DNA from: Corynebacterium suedekumii
GTDB lineage: Bacteria; Actinomycetota; Actinomycetes; Mycobacteriales; Mycobacteriaceae
NCBI RefSeq assembly: GCF_030252185.1
Contig: NZ_CP126970.1
Span: forward strand, 2,418,001-2,482,000
Reading direction: 5' to 3'
Length of the DNA: 64,000 nucleotides
Shown here one piece after another: positions 43,625 to 53,799 of the stretch; the first letter of the stretch is position 1; every line of letters begins with the position of its first letter. The position numbers and the translations under genes are program-made. The notes beneath the pieces are model-generated. The model was not told where the DNA came from, did no database searches, and saw only the letters and a list, made by a program, of their open reading frames with translations.

Positions 43625-44574
43625 CGGGACCGCAGTTCCCCCAGCAGGGCGGCCAGGGCCTCATCCACGTCACCGCGGGCGGTGTACCCGGCGGCCGGAA
43701 TGTGCCCGCCGCCGCCGAGTGCCACAGCCACCCGCGAGACGTCCATCTCGTTGGAGCGCAGCGAGACGTGCCACACGCCGGGGACGGTCTCCTTGAACAC
43801 CGCGCCCAGGTCGGTGCCGCCGAGGGAACGGACGAAGTCGACCAGCCCCTCGACCGCGGACAACGAACCGGTGGAGAGCAGCTCGTGCGGGGCGACGATG
43901 ACCGCCACTCGGTGGTCTCCGGCCTCGTGGACGGTCACCCCCGACAATGCCTGGCCGATCATGCGCAGGTCCGCCACGGAACCGGAGTCGAGGAGGTCGA
44001 CGGCGATGGCGCGGACGTCGATACCCGTGGACATGAGGCGGGCGGCGAAGGTGTGCATCGCCGGTGAACCCCACCGGAAGCTGCCGGTGTCGGTGAGCAG
44101 ACCGGCGTAGAGACAGTGGGCGATCCGCTCATCGAGCTGGATCTCCAGCTCCTCGAACAGCCGGCCCAGGATCGTCGTCGTGGACTCGGCGTCCAGGTCG
44201 ATGAGGTTGACCACCCCGAACCCGGAGTTGGTGGAGTGGTGGTCGACCACCAGGGTGATGTCGGCACGCCGGCCGATCTCCTCGGCGAGCGCCCCGGCCC
44301 GGTCGAGGGAACCGCAGTCGACGGTGATGATGAGGTCGACCTCCCGCAGCTCGGCAGCCAGTTCCACCTCATCCGCCCCCGGGATGGAGAGCAGGTTGGC
44401 GGCGAAGGGTCCGGGCTGACCGATGTAGCCGGTCGCCTGCCTGCCCTGCTGACGCAGCGCCGCGACTGTCGCGCAGACCGACCCGATGGCGTCGGCGTCG
44501 GGCCGCACGTGGCCGACCACGGCCACCGTCTGCGCCTGCCCGATAAGCGACGCCGCCTCGGAGTACTGGGTCAC
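43621..44574 (-). CDS. DHH/DHHA1 phosphoesterase (NrnA/CnpB type)
   Basis: Enzymes of this type hydrolyse nanoRNA, pAp and cyclic dinucleotides; the mycobacterial orthologue CnpB (Rv2837c) degrades c-di-AMP. The 317-residue protein has HVRPDADAIGS near residue 21, ITVDCGS, and VDHHSTN, followed by the DHHA1 domain with the GGGGH motif. It overlaps dinF by 4 bp and touches the rbfA stop. Confidence 0.93.
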   Translation of the reverse strand: MTQYSEAASLIGQAQTVAVVGHVRPDADAIGSVCATVAALRQQGRQATGYIGQPGPFAANLLSIPGADEVELAAELREVDLIITVDCGSLDRAGALAEEIGRRADITLVVDHHSTNSGFGVVNLIDLDAESTTTILGRLFEELEIQLDERIAHCLYAGLLTDTGSFRWGSPAMHTFAARLMSTGIDVRAIAVDLLDSGSVADLRMIGQALSGVTVHEAGDHRVAVIVAPHELLSTGSLSAVEGLVDFVRSLGGTDLGAVFKETVPGVWHVSLRSNEMDVSRVAVALGGGGHIPAAGYTARGDVDEALAALLGELRSR

Positions 44575-45011
44575 TAGTCCTGGTCCTCGGTCTTGTAGGG
44601 GTTGGCGTCACCGACGGGGCGGGCGTTCTCCCGCAGACGGGCGAGCTCCTCGTCGCGGGCCTTCGCGCGGGCGAGCAGCTCCTCCATGTGGGCGGAGGCC
44701 TGCGGGACGGCGTCGTACTCGAAGGACAGCGTCGGGGTGAAACGAACACCGAGCTGATCGCCGACGATCTTGCGGAGCTGACCGCGGGCGCGGTGGAGGG
44801 CCTCCGCGGCCTCGTCCAGATCCGGCTCCTCGTCGATGGTGCGGCCGCGGACGGTGTAGAAGACGGTCGCGTCGTGGAGGTCACCGGTGACACGGGTGTC
44901 GGTGACGGTGACCAGTTCCAGGCGACGGTCCTTGACCTCGCGTTCGATGGCGGAGGCCACGATGGTCTGGATGCGCTTGGCCATACGGGCGGCGCGGGCA
45001 TGATCGGCCAT
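44574..45011 (-). CDS. rbfA: 30S ribosome-binding factor A
   Basis: RbfA binds immature 30S subunits and assists 16S rRNA 5'-end maturation. The 145-residue protein starts [20 protein letters not shown] and has the KH-like core. Its tail is charged. A phosphoesterase gene separates it from infB, with which it is usually adjacent. Confidence 0.95.
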   Translation of the reverse strand: MADHARAARMAKRIQTIVASAIEREVKDRRLELVTVTDTRVTGDLHDATVFYTVRGRTIDEEPDLDEAAEALHRARGQLRKIVGDQLGVRFTPTLSFEYDAVPQASAHMEELLARAKARDEELARLRENARPVGDANPYKTEDQD

Positions 45012-45073
45012 GTCGGAACGGCTCCTTCTCGTCGACGGTTATTTCAGAACAGTGAGTCTACCGACTCCGCGCC

Positions 45074-45876
45074 TCACGGAATGCGCAGACCCGGCAGCGG
45101 CCACGCCCGGGGTGGCTGATGGGCCTGCTCGAAGGGGTAACCGAGGGAGACGTCGACGTGCGGTACTCCCTCGACCCGGATCTCCCGGGGCATGTGGAGG
45201 TGGCCGTGGACGGCGGCGACCGCCCGGTAGCGGTGGGTGAAATCGCGGGTCAGGGTGGTGCCGCACCACAGGGCCATCTCCGGTTGGCGCATCGCCCGGG
45301 TCGGTTCGATGACCAGAGGCCAGTGGTTGACCAGGAGGGTCGGTCCGGCCACCTCGTCGAGGCGGGCCTGCGAGTAGGCGACGCGTTCGCGGCACCACGC
45401 GGGGATGTCGACGTAGGGGGCGATGCGCAGGACGTCGTCAAGCGTGGCGCGGGCGGTGTCGGCGGCGGCGAGGGCCTGCGCCGGCGGCAGACCGGCCAGA
45501 GCCGCCGGCCGGAAGGAGTAGTCGTAGAGGGTGAACAACGCGGCGACGGTGACGTCACCGAACACCGGGTACGGGTCCTCCGGGGTGTCCACGCCGACCT
45601 CCCGGAGCAGGTCCACGAGCCGGTCGTAGCGTTCGCGGCCCTTGAAACGTTCCGTCGGGCGGGCGAAGAGCTCGTGATTTCCGGGGTCCAGATGACACGC
45701 GAAAATCGCCGCCGGAGAGCGGCGAGGGTGTCGACGACAACGTCGACAGCCTCCGCCACATCTCCGGCGACGATCAGCCAGTCCCCCGGATCCGCCGGCC
45801 GCAGGCGCTCGACGCGCTCGCGGTTGGCGGGCCAGGTGACGTGGAGGTCAGAGACCACCCAGAGGGTGCGCGGCAT
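45074..45876 (-). pseudogene. Second PptH-like metallophosphoesterase, frameshifted as sequenced
   Basis: This is a clear paralogue of the gene at 41487-42296: TLWVVSDLH, RPADPGDWLIVAGDVAE, TPEDPYPVFGDVT, NHWPLVIEPTRAMR and HGHLHMPREIRVEGV are shared. The first frame runs from ATG 45876 to VIWTP; the second resumes at GNHELFARP. The break is at 45681-45686 (coding strand ACCCCGGAAAT); one added C or G restores about 267 residues with the expected GNHE motif. The ATG lies 1 bp after the infB stop and rbfA follows, so it sits inside the ribosome maturation operon. Confidence 0.85.
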
Positions 45877-45877
45877 G

Positions 45878-48691
45878 CTAGTCGCGCGGGACCTCGACCT
45901 GCTCGAACACCTCGATCTTGTCCCCGACCTCGATGTTCGGGTAGGACAGGACCATACCGCACTCGTAGCCGGCGGTGACCTCGGTGACGTCGTCCTTCTC
46001 GCGACGCAGCGACTCGATGGTCGCCTTGTCGGCGACGACGGCACCGTCGCGGATGACGCGGACCGACGCGTTGCGGCGGACCTTGCCGGACTCGACCATG
46101 CAACCGGCGATGAGGCCGATGGAGGATGCCTTGAAGATCGCGCGGATCTCCGCGACACCGACCTCGCGCTCCTCGTAGATCGGCTTGAGCATGCCCTTGA
46201 GAGCCTGCTCCACCTCTTCGATGGCGCGGTAGATGACCGTGTAGTAGCGGATGTCAATGCCCTCGGCATTGGCTTCCTCGGTCGCCTTGCCCTCAGCGCG
46301 GACGTTGAAGGCGATGATCACCGCGTCGGAGGCGGCGGCCAGCGAGACGTTGGTCTGCGTGACGGCACCGACACCACGGTCGATGATGTTGAGCTCGACC
46401 TCGTCCTCCATCTCGATCTTGAGCAGCGCCTCCTCCAGCGCCTCGACGGAGCCGGCGTTGTCGCCCTTGAGGATGAGGTTGAGGACACTGGTCTCCTTGA
46501 GCACCGAATCCAGGTCCTCGAGGGAGACACGCTTGCGGGTCTTGGCCTGCATCGCGGCACGCTTACGGGCGTCGCGCTGCGCGGCGATCTGACGTGCCAC
46601 ACGGTCATCCTCGACGACGAGCAGGTTGTCACCGGCACCGGGGACGCCGTTGAGGCCCTGCATCTGGATCGGACGGGACGGACTCGCCTCGTCGACGTCC
46701 TGGCCGTGCTCGTCGATCATGCGACGGACACGGCCGTAGGTGTCACCCACGACGATGGAGTCGCCGACGCGCAGGGTGCCGCGCTGGACCAGGACGGTGG
46801 CCACGGGGCCACGACCACGGTCGAGGTGCGCCTCGATGGCGACACCCTGAGCGGCCATGTCCGGGTTGGCGCGCAGATCCAGGGAGGCGTCCGCGGTGAG
46901 GACGACAGCCTCGAGGAGATCCTCGATGTTGGTCCCCTGCTTCGCGGAGATGTCGACGAACATGGTGTCGCCGCCGTACTCCTCCGGGATCAGCCCGTAC
47001 TCGGTGAGCTGGCCACGGATCTTGTCCGGCTGAGCCTCCGGCTTGTCGATCTTGTTCACCGCGACCACGACCGGCACATCGGCGGCCTTGGCGTGGTTGA
47101 TCGCCTCCACGGTCTGCGGCATGACGCCGTCATCCGCGGCGACGACGAGGATCGCGATATCGGTCGACTTGGCACCACGGGCACGCATGGCGGTGAACGC
47201 CTCGTGGCCCGGGGTATCCAGGAAGGTGATCTTCCGCTCGCGGCCGTCGATCTCCATCGGCACCTGGTAGGCGCCGATGCCCTGGGTGATGCCGCCGGCC
47301 TCGCCGGAACCCACGTTCGCCTGGCGGATGGTGTCCAGCAGGCGGGTCTTACCGTGGTCGACGTGGCCCATGACGGTGACCACCGGGGGACGCTTCGCCA
47401 GATCGTCCTCGTCGCCCTCGTCCTCACCGAACTGCAGGTCGAAGGACTCGAGCAGCTCGCGGTCCTCGTCCTCGGGGGAGACGACCTCGACGTTGTAGTT
47501 GATCTCGGCACCGAGCAGCTGGAGGGTCTCCTCCGGCACTGCCGCGGTGGCGGTGATCATCTCACCGAGGTTGAACAGAGCCTGCACGAGAGCTGCCGGA
47601 TCCGCGTTGATCTTCTCCGCGAAATCGGACAGGGAGGCTCCGCGGCGCAGACGCACGGTGGCGCCACGACCGTCGGGCAGGCGAACGCCACCGATGACGT
47701 TCGGGGCCTGCATTGCCTCGTACTCGGACCGCTTCTGCCGCTTCGACTTACGTCCACGACGCGGAGCGCCGCCCGGACGTCCGAAGGCACCCGCGGTACC
47801 GCCGCGACGACCGCCGCGGCCACCACCGCCGCCGGGGCGGAAACCGCCACCGCCGCCGCCGGGTCCACCGGAGCCACCGCGGCCACCGCGACCGGTGCCG
47901 GCGGACTTGGCCGGCATCTGGCCCGGGCTCGGGTGGTTGGGCATCATGGCCGGGCTCGGACGACGTCCGCCGCCCTGTGCCGGACGATCAGCGCCCGGAC
48001 GGCCGGTACCCTGACCGCCGCGACCACCCTGGCCACCGCGACCACCCTGGGCACCCTGCCCACCCGGGCGCGGGCCGCCCTGGCCGGGGCCACGGCCGCC
48101 ACCCGGACGGGGTGCCGGACGCTCGGTGCCGGAGGAGAAGGGGTTGTTGGCCACGCGCGGGCGTCCGCCCGGCCTGGGCATCGGGCGCGGCATGGCTCCG
48201 TCGGCACCCGGCTTCGGGGCCGGGGCGGCCGGCTTGGCGCCACCCGGCTTCGGGGCTCCCGGCTTGGCGGCCGGGGCAGCCGACTTCTCCGCTGCGGCCG
48301 GCTTCGGAGCCGGGGCGGCGGGCTTCTCGGCGGCCGCCGGCTTCGGGGCCTGGGGAGCGGGCTTCTCGGCTGCGGGCTTCGCGGCCGGTGCGGGGGCGGC
48401 CGGCTTGGCGGCGGCACCCGGCTTGGGGCCGGAGCCCGGCTTCGGGGCTCCCGGCTTGGCGCCACCCGGCTTGGGGGCGCCGGGCTTGGCGGACGGGGTC
48501 GCGGGCGCAGCTGCGCCGTCGTCCCCGCCGTTGGCGTTGTAGTGTGCGCGCATCTTCTTGACCACCGGGGGTTCGATGGTCGACGATGCGGTCTTGACGA
48601 ACTCGCCCTGCTCCTTGAGCGTGGCAAGCAGTTCCTTGCTGGTTACGCCGAGCTGTTTCGCCAGCTCATGTACGCGTAGCTTTCCGGGCAC
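45878..48691 (-). CDS. infB: Translation initiation factor IF-2
   Basis: IF-2 brings fMet-tRNA to the 30S subunit using GTP. The 937-residue protein has an IF2_N motif ([21 protein letters not shown]), a long Ala/Pro/Lys-rich then Gly/Arg-rich region (about residues 55-310), and the G domain with [16 protein letters not shown] and NKIDKPEAQ, followed by domains II-IV. The GTG start has GAGGAGAG upstream. A 12-bp hairpin precedes it in the leader. Confidence 0.97.
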   Translation of the reverse strand: MPGKLRVHELAKQLGVTSKELLATLKEQGEFVKTASSTIEPPVVKKMRAHYNANGGDDGAAAPATPSAKPGAPKPGGAKPGAPKPGSGPKPGAAAKPAAPAPAAKPAAEKPAPQAPKPAAAEKPAAPAPKPAAAEKSAAPAAKPGAPKPGGAKPAAPAPKPGADGAMPRPMPRPGGRPRVANNPFSSGTERPAPRPGGGRGPGQGGPRPGGQGAQGGRGGQGGRGGQGTGRPGADRPAQGGGRRPSPAMMPNHPSPGQMPAKSAGTGRGGRGGSGGPGGGGGGFRPGGGGGRGGRRGGTAGAFGRPGGAPRRGRKSKRQKRSEYEAMQAPNVIGGVRLPDGRGATVRLRRGASLSDFAEKINADPAALVQALFNLGEMITATAAVPEETLQLLGAEINYNVEVVSPEDEDRELLESFDLQFGEDEGDEDDLAKRPPVVTVMGHVDHGKTRLLDTIRQANVGSGEAGGITQGIGAYQVPMEIDGRERKITFLDTPGHEAFTAMRARGAKSTDIAILVVAADDGVMPQTVEAINHAKAADVPVVVAVNKIDKPEAQPDKIRGQLTEYGLIPEEYGGDTMFVDISAKQGTNIEDLLEAVVLTADASLDLRANPDMAAQGVAIEAHLDRGRGPVATVLVQRGTLRVGDSIVVGDTYGRVRRMIDEHGQDVDEASPSRPIQMQGLNGVPGAGDNLLVVEDDRVARQIAAQRDARKRAAMQAKTRKRVSLEDLDSVLKETSVLNLILKGDNAGSVEALEEALLKIEMEDEVELNIIDRGVGAVTQTNVSLAAASDAVIIAFNVRAEGKATEEANAEGIDIRYYTVIYRAIEEVEQALKGMLKPIYEEREVGVAEIRAIFKASSIGLIAGCMVESGKVRRNASVRVIRDGAVVADKATIESLRREKDDVTEVTAGYECGMVLSYPNIEVGDKIEVFEQVEVPRD

Positions 48692-48710
48692 TTCTCTCCT
48701 CTGGGGTTTC

Positions 48711-48754
48711 CTAGAGGTCGAGAGTGCCCCGGGGAGGGTGGACTCGACCTCTAG
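48711..48754 (-). promoter_or_regulatory. Hairpin in the ylxR-infB intercistronic region
   Basis: CTAGAGGTCGA (48711-48721) and TCGACCTCTAG (48744-48754) are exact inverted copies; the stem extends by a few pairs past one bulged base. It ends 19 bp before the infB start and has no T run. It may be an attenuator or an mRNA processing site. Confidence 0.5.
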
Positions 48755-48801
48755 ATGATGTCTTTGACGTTCATCGCTGATGCTTCATCGTGGTGTGCTC
48801 A

Positions 48802-49137
48802 TCAGTGTTCGGTCTTCCTTACAATGTCGGGTCCGGCAGCTGGTGCTGCGAGGTACGTGCGTACGTGACCTGTGTCCACGGCCGTGGACACCCGGAACGC
48901 CCGCCCGAAGGCGCGGCGCTGTTCCGCCAGCTCGAGTGCGGTGATGTCAGGAGTGATCCAGGCTCCCCGGCCGGGGAGGCGACGGGCGGGATCCGCCAGC
49001 AGGCGGGTTCGGGTGGAGTCCTCGGGATCGAGGACCACCCGGAGCAGCTCGGTGTCGGGCTTGCGCTCCCGGGTCGCGACACAGGTACGGACACGGATTT
49101 CGCGGGGTGCTGTCGCACGTTCGCGGGTCTCCGGCAT
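48802..49137 (-). CDS. ylxR: YlxR family RNA-binding protein
   Basis: YlxR (DUF448) proteins lie between nusA and infB in most Gram-positives and bind RNA; in Bacillus subtilis the protein is reported to modulate RNase P. The 111-residue sequence has RTCVATRERKPDTELLRVV and the GRGAW motif. A likely promoter lies upstream at 49207-49235. Confidence 0.92.
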   Translation of the reverse strand: MPETRERATAPREIRVRTCVATRERKPDTELLRVVLDPEDSTRTRLLADPARRLPGRGAWITPDITALELAEQRRAFGRAFRVSTAVDTGHVRTYLAAPAAGPDIVRKTEH

Positions 49138-49206
49138 TCGTCTCCTCAGGAATCTGAAGGTGTCTGGTGGATCTGGGTACTTCTGACCGCACGTGGGCCA
49201 TCGGCC

Positions 49207-49235
49207 AGTTTACGCTATCGTCACCTGAATTTGAA
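49207..49235 (-). promoter_or_regulatory. Predicted internal promoter between nusA and ylxR-infB
   Basis: On the minus strand TTCAAA (49230-49235) and TAAACT (49207-49212) are separated by 17 bp, near-consensus for a housekeeping sigma promoter. It would let ylxR, infB and the downstream genes be expressed apart from rimP-nusA. Confidence 0.55.
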
Positions 49236-49277
49236 CTTCCGTACCCGCGCGCGGTTCATCCCACACACTCGGCGCCC

Positions 49278-50270
49278 CTATTCAGCGTCAGAGTGGATGT
49301 CGATCTTCCAGCCGGTGAGGCGGGCGGCGAGGCGGGCGTTCTGGCCCTCGCGGCCGATGGCGAGGGAGAGCTGGTAGTCGGGCACGGTGACCTTGGCGGT
49401 CTGGGCCTCGGGGTCGGTGACCTCGACGCGGATGACCTTGGAGGGGGCCAGGGCGTTGCCGACGTAGGTGCCGGGGTCCTCGGAGTAGTCGATGATGTCG
49501 ATCTTCTCGCCGCCGAGCTCGGTCATGATGTTGGTCACGCGCTGGCCGCGGGGGCCGATGCAGGCGCCCTTGGCGTTGAGTCCCTTGACCTTGCCCAGGA
49601 CGGCGACCTTGGAGCGGTGGCCGGCCTCGCGGGCGATGTTGATGATCTCGACGGAGCCGTCGGCGACCTCGGGGACCTCGAGCTCGAAGAGTCCGCGGAC
49701 GAGTTCGGGGTGGGTGCGTGAGAGGTTGACCTGGACGTTGCGGGGGCCCTTGTTCACGCCGACGATGTAGGCCTTGACGCGGTCGCCGTGCCGGAGCTTC
49801 TCGCCGGGGATCTGCTCGGCGGGCAGGAGGATGCCGTCCTGGGGGTCGGTCTCGGTGCCCAGCTGGACGATGACGATGCCGCGGGAGTTGGCGGTGGCGT
49901 CGCGCTGGACCACGCCGGAGACGACCCGTCCCTCGAACTCCTGGTACTCGTCGAAGGCGCGGCCGGCCTCGACTTCGCGGAGGCGACGGACGATGGCGTC
50001 GCGGACGGCGTGGGCGCCGAGGCGGGCGAAGTTGTCCGGGGTGTCGTCGTACTCGGAGACGATCTCGCCGTCCTCGTCGACCTCGGCGGCGATGACGGTG
50101 ACGGAGCCGGTGGACTTGTCGAAGTCGATGCGGACCGGGGTCTCCTCGCCCAGTCCGCGGTACTCGCGGTAGGCGTGGATGAGGGCCCCGGCGATGGTGC
50201 CGAGCAGGTCATCGACGGCGATGCCCTTGTCCTTCTCAATCGCCACGAGCGCCTGCATGTCGATATTCAC
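49278..50270 (-). CDS. nusA: Transcription termination/antitermination protein NusA
   Basis: NusA binds RNA polymerase and affects pausing, termination and antitermination. The 330-residue protein has the N-terminal domain, an S1 domain ([25 protein letters not shown]) and two KH domains ([20 protein letters not shown]). The C-terminal acidic repeats of proteobacterial NusA are absent, as usual in actinobacteria. The start overlaps rimP by 4 bp. Confidence 0.97.
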   Translation of the reverse strand: MNIDMQALVAIEKDKGIAVDDLLGTIAGALIHAYREYRGLGEETPVRIDFDKSTGSVTVIAAEVDEDGEIVSEYDDTPDNFARLGAHAVRDAIVRRLREVEAGRAFDEYQEFEGRVVSGVVQRDATANSRGIVIVQLGTETDPQDGILLPAEQIPGEKLRHGDRVKAYIVGVNKGPRNVQVNLSRTHPELVRGLFELEVPEVADGSVEIINIAREAGHRSKVAVLGKVKGLNAKGACIGPRGQRVTNIMTELGGEKIDIIDYSEDPGTYVGNALAPSKVIRVEVTDPEAQTAKVTVPDYQLSLAIGREGQNARLAARLTGWKIDIHSDAE

Positions 50271-50806
50271 TTGTTGTCCTCTCGCCAGGCCAGTGCCTGA
50301 TCAAAATCCATGCCGGTCAGCTCGGTCTCCGCTTCCGGCGCTTTCGCGAACTCAATTTCTACCACCGCGGGCACCTGCTCGGCCAATTCCAGGATGCGCA
50401 TCTCGCGGTCCTTCTTCACGGTGCGCACGAGCACGACGGAGCTCTCGTCCGGGGAGAGGGCACCGATGCGCCAGGTGCCCTGCTCGCCGAGGGTGACCAG
50501 GCGGTGGCGGTTGCGGCGCCAGTGGCGCGGGGCCGTCAGCGGCAGGTCGACGCCGGGGGTGGAGACCTCGAGGGTGTAGCCGGCGCCGAAGGAGGCGTCG
50601 CCGCGGTCCTCGGCGGCGTCGAGAAGCTCGGAGATGTCCCTGGACACGACCTCGAGGCGGTCGAGGTCGGGGCGGTCGTCGGCGTCGAGGCGGATGGCGA
50701 TGACGGACTTCTTCCCCGCCCGGGTGATCCGGATGTCCTCGACGTCCAGGCCGTCGACGGCGGGCGCGATGAGCGCGGTGAGTTGTTCTTCGGTGGGGAA
50801 TGCCAT
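50267..50806 (-). CDS. rimP: Ribosome maturation factor RimP
   Basis: RimP acts in 30S assembly. The 179-residue protein has the RimP pattern [24 protein letters not shown]. The ATG at 50806 follows TAGGCT (50814-50819) with a 7-bp gap, so this first gene of the operon is probably leaderless. It diverges from a lipoprotein gene within 37 bp. Confidence 0.95.
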   Translation of the reverse strand: MAFPTEEQLTALIAPAVDGLDVEDIRITRAGKKSVIAIRLDADDRPDLDRLEVVSRDISELLDAAEDRGDASFGAGYTLEVSTPGVDLPLTAPRHWRRNRHRLVTLGEQGTWRIGALSPDESSVVLVRTVKKDREMRILELAEQVPAVVEIEFAKAPEAETELTGMDFDQALAWREDNK

Positions 50807-50843
50807 GGCCACCAGCCTATAGCGGGCCGGTAGGGTGACCAAC
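50807..50843. promoter_or_regulatory. Overlapping divergent leaderless promoters of rimP and the 50844 gene
   Basis: TAGGCT on the minus strand (50814-50819) and TAGGGT on the plus strand (50831-50836) lie in a 37-bp spacer, each 7 bp from its start codon. Their polymerase footprints must overlap. Confidence 0.6.
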
Positions 50844-51584
50844 GTGAACCAGCGCATCCGGAGTCTCGCCGTCCTGCTCGCCCTGCCGTTCCTGGCGTCG
50901 TGCACGGTCGATGACGTCGTCGAGGCTTTCGGCCCGCGCCCGGACAGCCAGCTGGTGGAGCTCGCCGACCTCGCCCACGCCGACGGGCGCACGGGCCACG
51001 AGGACGAGTTGGCCGCCGAGATCACGCGCCTGTGCGGCACCCACGCCGACGGCACTGTCCCGGAGTCCTGCTCTTACACCCCGGGCGAGGCGACTGCCGC
51101 GGACGCGTTCACCGCGACGGTCGACGCGGTCGACGAGGTCCCCGACGATTCCCGTGACCTCATCGCCCGCCAGGCCGTGCAGCTGGCCGGCGACGCCGAG
51201 CTTCCCGCGGTGGAGTTGAGCACTGAGGCGGCCGAGCAGGCCCGCACGCTGCTGCGCGCCGAGTACGCCGCGACCTCCGGTCTGGGTACCGCCCGCGCGT
51301 TCCTGCCGGCCGAGCAGGTGGACCCGCTTATCGACGCCGCCGAGCACCGCATCGACCTCCTGCGGGAGGTCCTGTCCCCCACCGGCGACGTGCCCGTCGC
51401 CGAGGCCGGCTACGAGGTCGCCGGTGACCTGGGCCCCGCCGACCCCGGTTTCCCTGGGATGGTGGCCACCGAGCTCGACGCCGCCTGGCTGACTGCCGTG
51501 AGGGACGCCGATGACGACACCTGGCGCCGGTGGCTCGCCCTGGTCGCGGGACGTGGTGAAACTCACCCCGACGTGGGGGCGTAG
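50844..51584 (+). CDS. Putative lipoprotein with DUF4439 (ferritin-like) domain
   Basis: The 246-residue protein has a signal peptide with lipobox LASC (lipidated Cys at about residue 20). The remainder is helical and Ala/Glu-rich, fitting a ferritin-like four-helix bundle of the DUF4439 type that occurs at the same place next to nusA/rimP in mycobacteria. Function is unknown. The start is the GTG at 50844, 7 bp after TAGGGT. Confidence 0.7.
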   Translation: MNQRIRSLAVLLALPFLASCTVDDVVEAFGPRPDSQLVELADLAHADGRTGHEDELAAEITRLCGTHADGTVPESCSYTPGEATAADAFTATVDAVDEVPDDSRDLIARQAVQLAGDAELPAVELSTEAAEQARTLLRAEYAATSGLGTARAFLPAEQVDPLIDAAEHRIDLLREVLSPTGDVPVAEAGYEVAGDLGPADPGFPGMVATELDAAWLTAVRDADDDTWRRWLALVAGRGETHPDVGA

Positions 51585-51626
51585 ACCTTTTAACGACGCG
51601 GCGTCGGCAAGGTATGCTGCGTTGTC

Positions 51627-53627
51627 GTGACTTCTTCCACGATGAGAGCCTTCCGATGGCTCGCCCTCCTCCTGATAGCCCTCGCCGCCGGCGCGATGTC
51701 CATCGGAGCGGCTGAACAGCCCTCCTCCTCGACCGCCATGCTGCCCGACGACGCCGAATCCTCCCAGGTCGCCGAGATCCTGCAGGAACGCCCGGGCGAC
51801 AACGGCGCCGCCGCCATCGTCCTGTTCACCACCGACGACGGCACCACCATAGACATGGCCGACCTGGGTCAGCGCGCCGAGCAACTCGGCGGACCGCTGA
51901 TCCCCAACGAGGACATGACCGCCGCCCTCGTGCCCATCGAGGTGCAGTCCGAGGGCCTGACCGACAACGTCGACGTGGTCAACGACCTGCGCGACCAGGC
52001 CGCCGAAGGTCTGCCCGGGAACATCACCTCGCAGATCACCGGCCCCGCCGCCATCGACGCCGACCTCTCCGGCGTGTTCTCCGGCGCCAACTTCCTGCTC
52101 CTGGCGGTGACCGGCGTCATCGTGGCCGTCCTGCTCATCGTCACCTACCGCTCCCCCATCCTGTGGATCATCCCGCTGCTGGTCATCGCCGTCGCCGACC
52201 GCTTCGCGCAGATCGCCTTCACCTGGGTCCTCGACGCCGTCGGCGTGGTGTGGAACGAATCCACCGCCGGCATCCTCTCCGTCCTCGTCTTCGGCGCCGG
52301 CACCAACTACGCCCTCCTGCTCATCTCCCGCTACCGCGACGAGCTGCACAGGACCGAGGACCGCTTCGAAGCCATGGCCCGGGCCTGGGTGCCCACCATC
52401 AAGACGGTCTTCGCCTCCGCCGTCACCGTCGTCATCGGCGTGGGCTGCCTCCTGCTCTCCGCCGTGCCCACCACCCGTGGTCTCGGCCTGGCGTCGATGA
52501 TCGGCATCGCCATCGCGTTCCTCTTCGCCATGTTCGTCCTCCCGGGCGCCCTCGTAGCCTTCAACCGCTGGATCTTCTGGCCGAAGGTCCCGCAGGTCGG
52601 CGACGAGACCGAGCACAGGTTCTGGAACCGCATCGGTGACGTCGTCCGCTCCCGCCCCGTCGTCGTCGCCGCCGTCTCGCTGGTCGCGCTGGCCCTGGCC
52701 TGCATCGGTGCCTTCCAGATCAAGACCGGCGTCACCCAGGCCGACCAGTTCATCGACACCCCGGAGTCCATCTCCGCCGCCGCCGACCTCGAGGAGGCTT
52801 TCCCCGACCAGGAGGCCACCCCGTCCATCGTGGCCACCCAGGATGTCGAGGCCGTCGCCGCCGCCCTCGAGGGCGAGGACGCCAACGTCATCCCGCAGGA
52901 GCCCGCCGGTGACTACGAGATCCTCCAGATCTCCGGCCCCGACACCGTCGAACTGCGCGAGCTGCTCAGCGACACGGACGCCCTCGTCGGCGGCCAGGAC
53001 GCCCAGCTCGTCGACACCGAGGAATCCGCCGCCGAGGACCGCACCCTCATCTTCCCGCTCATCCTCGCGCTCATCTTCGCCGCCCTCGTAGTGCTGCTGC
53101 GCTCCTTCGTCGCCCCGCTCATCATGACCGCGACGGTGCTGCTGACCAACGTCGCCGCCCTCGGTCTCGGCTGGTGGATCTCCACCGGGATCTTCGGCTT
53201 CGAGCGTTTCGACTCCACCACCCCGCTCTACTCCTTCGTCTTCCTCGTCGCGCTCGGCATCGACTACTCGATCTTCCTCATCACCCGCGCCCGCGAGGAG
53301 GCCCGCCACCACGGCACCAAGGAAGGTGTCCTGCGCTCCCTGTCCGCCACCGGTGGTGTCATCACCTCCGCCGGTATCCTCCTCGCCGCCGTGTTCGCCG
53401 CCCTCGGCGTCCTGCCGCTGGTCGCGCTGGCCCAGGTGGGCATCGTCATCTTCATCGGCGTGCTCCTGGACACCCTCATCGTCCGCACCATCCTCATCCC
53501 GGCCATCGTCCAGATGCTCGGCGAGAAGTTCTGGTGGCCCAACAAGCTCAAGCCCGCCAAGGATTCGGCGGACACCGAGCGCGGTGAGCGCGAGCTGACC
53601 GGCTCCACCGCCGCCTCGGAGCTGTAG
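51627..53627 (+). CDS. MmpL/RND family transporter
   Basis: The 666-residue protein has the MmpL layout: an N-terminal helix, an extracytoplasmic domain, five helices, a second extracytoplasmic domain and six helices. The core repeats are conserved (GAGTNYALLLISRYRDELHR; ALGIDYSIFLITRAREEARHHG), including the acidic residues of the proton relay. Substrates of this group include trehalose mycolates and drugs; which applies here is unknown. The GTG is 8 bp after TATGCT (51613-51618). Confidence 0.92.
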   Translation: MTSSTMRAFRWLALLLIALAAGAMSIGAAEQPSSSTAMLPDDAESSQVAEILQERPGDNGAAAIVLFTTDDGTTIDMADLGQRAEQLGGPLIPNEDMTAALVPIEVQSEGLTDNVDVVNDLRDQAAEGLPGNITSQITGPAAIDADLSGVFSGANFLLLAVTGVIVAVLLIVTYRSPILWIIPLLVIAVADRFAQIAFTWVLDAVGVVWNESTAGILSVLVFGAGTNYALLLISRYRDELHRTEDRFEAMARAWVPTIKTVFASAVTVVIGVGCLLLSAVPTTRGLGLASMIGIAIAFLFAMFVLPGALVAFNRWIFWPKVPQVGDETEHRFWNRIGDVVRSRPVVVAAVSLVALALACIGAFQIKTGVTQADQFIDTPESISAAADLEEAFPDQEATPSIVATQDVEAVAAALEGEDANVIPQEPAGDYEILQISGPDTVELRELLSDTDALVGGQDAQLVDTEESAAEDRTLIFPLILALIFAALVVLLRSFVAPLIMTATVLLTNVAALGLGWWISTGIFGFERFDSTTPLYSFVFLVALGIDYSIFLITRAREEARHHGTKEGVLRSLSATGGVITSAGILLAAVFAALGVLPLVALAQVGIVIFIGVLLDTLIVRTILIPAIVQMLGEKFWWPNKLKPAKDSADTERGERELTGSTAASEL

Positions 53628-53651
53628 CAGCCAGCGGAACAGCCACGCGGA

Positions 53652-53694
53652 AAGGCCCTCGACTCCACCCGGTGCGGGTGGGGTCGAGGGCCTT
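53652..53694. terminator. Strong terminator hairpin after the MmpL gene
   Basis: Two 19-base arms (53652-53670 and 53676-53694) pair fully apart from one G-U wobble around GGTGC. The hairpin starts 24 bp after the stop and is followed by TTG. It is flanked by A residues on its left, so it could also act on the opposite strand. Confidence 0.85.
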
Positions 53695-53714
53695 GTGCTG
53701 TGCCGGGTCCCGGA

Positions 53715-53797
53715 TTCGGGATCACGTTGTCGGGAGGACTACTGATCCCGAGTATCGGACCACGAATTCAGGGTGATCCCGACAGGCTGATCCCGAA
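53715..53797. repeat. Inverted and direct repeats of TGATCCCGA before the proS stop
   Basis: TGATCCCGA occurs at 53743-53751, 53774-53782 and 53788-53796, and its inverse TCGGGATCA at 53716-53724. The outer parts form a large stem: TTCGGGATCA pairs with TGATCCCGAA, and TGTCGGGA with TCCCGACA. It lies 3 bp after the proS stop and is probably its terminator. Confidence 0.6.
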
Positions 53798-53799
53798 GG

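Noticed and set aside
47560..48540. Repetitive GC-rich DNA that could suggest a repeat array
   Set aside because: It encodes the Ala/Pro/Lys and Gly/Arg-rich N-terminal region of IF-2; the repeats are codon-level low complexity, not CRISPR or tandem DNA repeats.
45119..48679. Very long open frame (over 1100 codons) opposite infB
   Set aside because: It is an antisense shadow created by GC-rich codon usage; it has no family motifs and lies over a well-supported infB.
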